The notes beneath the pieces are model-generated. The model was not told the DNA's origin. It ran no database searches and worked only from the letters and a program-made list of their open reading frames with translations. Shown here piece by piece: positions 11,463-11,863 of a DNA stretch of 11,863 nucleotides. Within the stretch, counting starts at the first letter, position 1. The number at the start of each line of letters is the position of its first letter. The stretch is from Ophiocordyceps camponoti-saundersi (nom. inval.) (Eukaryota > Ascomycota > Sordariomycetes > Hypocreales > Ophiocordycipitaceae), in the NCBI GenBank assembly GCA_003339415.1, contig PDHQ01000675.1, positions 1 to 11,863 on the forward strand, given 5' to 3'. The position numbers were made by a program, and so were the translations under genes.

Positions 11463-11790
11463 TAGGGTTTAAAATTAGTTAGTTATAACTAACTAATAAC
11501 TAACTAAAGTTTAGTTATAACTAAAATACGTACTTTTTAGTTAGTTATTAGTTAGTTACTTTAGTAACTTTAGTTAGTTACTAAATAAAGTAACTAACTA
11601 ACTAAAAACTAAAAACTAAAATAACTAAAGCTTTAGTTAGCTTACGTAAGCTAATTAAATATAAAAAAATACTAGTATATAGCTCCGATTATATATTTTA
11701 TATAACTTAAGTTTTTTTTTAATTAGACTATTATTTAGCGAGTAAAAAAATCTTAAATATTATATATTAAAAAGAAGAAATTAAATATAA
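11463..11790. repeat. E repeat, copy 2 (foldback-rich)
   Basis: This is the second copy of the E repeat, 596 bases after the first and in the same orientation. It holds a perfect 24-base palindrome at 11474-11497, an 18-base palindrome at 11637-11654 centred on TACGTA, and a perfect 13-pair stem with a 6-base loop (11570-11582 with 11589-11601). The stem corresponds to one in E1 but has different paired bases. The 3' third, with the T-run at 11712, TTTAGCGAG near 11736 and ATATTAAAAAG near 11766, aligns with E1. It carries no coding potential. It sits close to the right end of R copy C. Confidence 0.8.
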
Positions 11791-11835
11791 TAATAAGTTT
11801 ATAGAAAATAGTAAATAAATATTATAAAATTTAAT
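11791..11835 (+). mobile_element. Possible last bases of R copy C after E2
   Basis: TAGTAAATAAATATTA at 11809-11824 agrees at 15 of 16 positions with the right end of copy B (TAGTATATAAATATTA, near 10337). This would mean that E2 is inserted inside copy C and that C ends near 11830. The match is short and AT-rich, so chance is a real possibility. Confidence 0.35.
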
Positions 11836-11842
11836 ATAGCTT

Positions 11843-11863
11843 TAAGCCTTTATATAAGGCTTA
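11843..11863. repeat. Inverted repeat at window end
   Basis: TAAGCCTT (11843-11850) and AAGGCTTA (11856-11863) are perfect inverted repeats around a 5-base TATAT loop. The repeat runs into the window edge and may be longer. No T-run follows within view, so it is not called as a terminator. Confidence 0.6.

Noticed and set aside
11463..11473. TTAGGGTTT at the start of E2 (and TAGGGTTT in E1) as a telomere repeat (TTAGGG)
   Set aside because: Only one unit is present and it is part of the conserved start of the E repeat; there is no tandem array.
11843..11863. Rho-independent terminator
   Set aside because: The sequence context is fungal, the stem is AT-rich and no T-run is visible before the window ends.

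Overview
The window is a piece of a transposon graveyard in an AT-rich isochore, most likely from a filamentous ascomycete (Pezizomycotina). The main evidence is base context. By hand I find about 6 CpA and 15 TpG dinucleotides in 11.86 kb, while CpT, CpC and CpG are still common. Loss of C specifically before A, on both strands, is the mark of repeat-induced point mutation (RIP). One result is only about nine ATG triplets on both strands together. I find no intact protein-coding gene, no rRNA or tRNA, and no CRISPR. Genus cannot be told from the sequence.

Layout. 1-117 is a perfect (TAA)39 microsatellite at the window edge. 118-2426 is AT-rich DNA without a recognisable gene; a TATA box and pyrimidine tract near 324-404 could be a decayed LTR promoter. 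2427-5665 is a nested pair of one unclassified ~1.88 kb repeat, called R here. An older inverted copy (2427-3055 plus 4936-5665) was split by a younger direct copy (about 3056-4935), with TA at both junctions. 5666-10597 is a RIP-killed Ty3/Gypsy retrotransposon on the + strand. Its reverse transcriptase (about 6560-7145), RNase H (about 7400-7570), integrase zinc-binding region (about 8078-8290) and integrase core can still be read in one frame through many stops. A second R copy (about 8541-10358) sits inside the integrase core, which resumes at 10371-10597.

At about 10598 a third, internally deleted R copy begins. It holds two copies of a short foldback-rich repeat, called E here (about 10867-11190 and 11463-11790). 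E1 lies at the deletion junction and E2 near the right end of R. The window ends in a 21-base inverted repeat.

History inferred from nesting and decay: the Gypsy element is the oldest and most AT-rich. Copies of R entered it and its surroundings, one R then entered another R, and E entered the deleted R. RIP acted throughout, so the layers differ in remaining G+C. Nothing here looks able to make a protein. The window is a record of invasions and of the defence that silenced them, not a working system.
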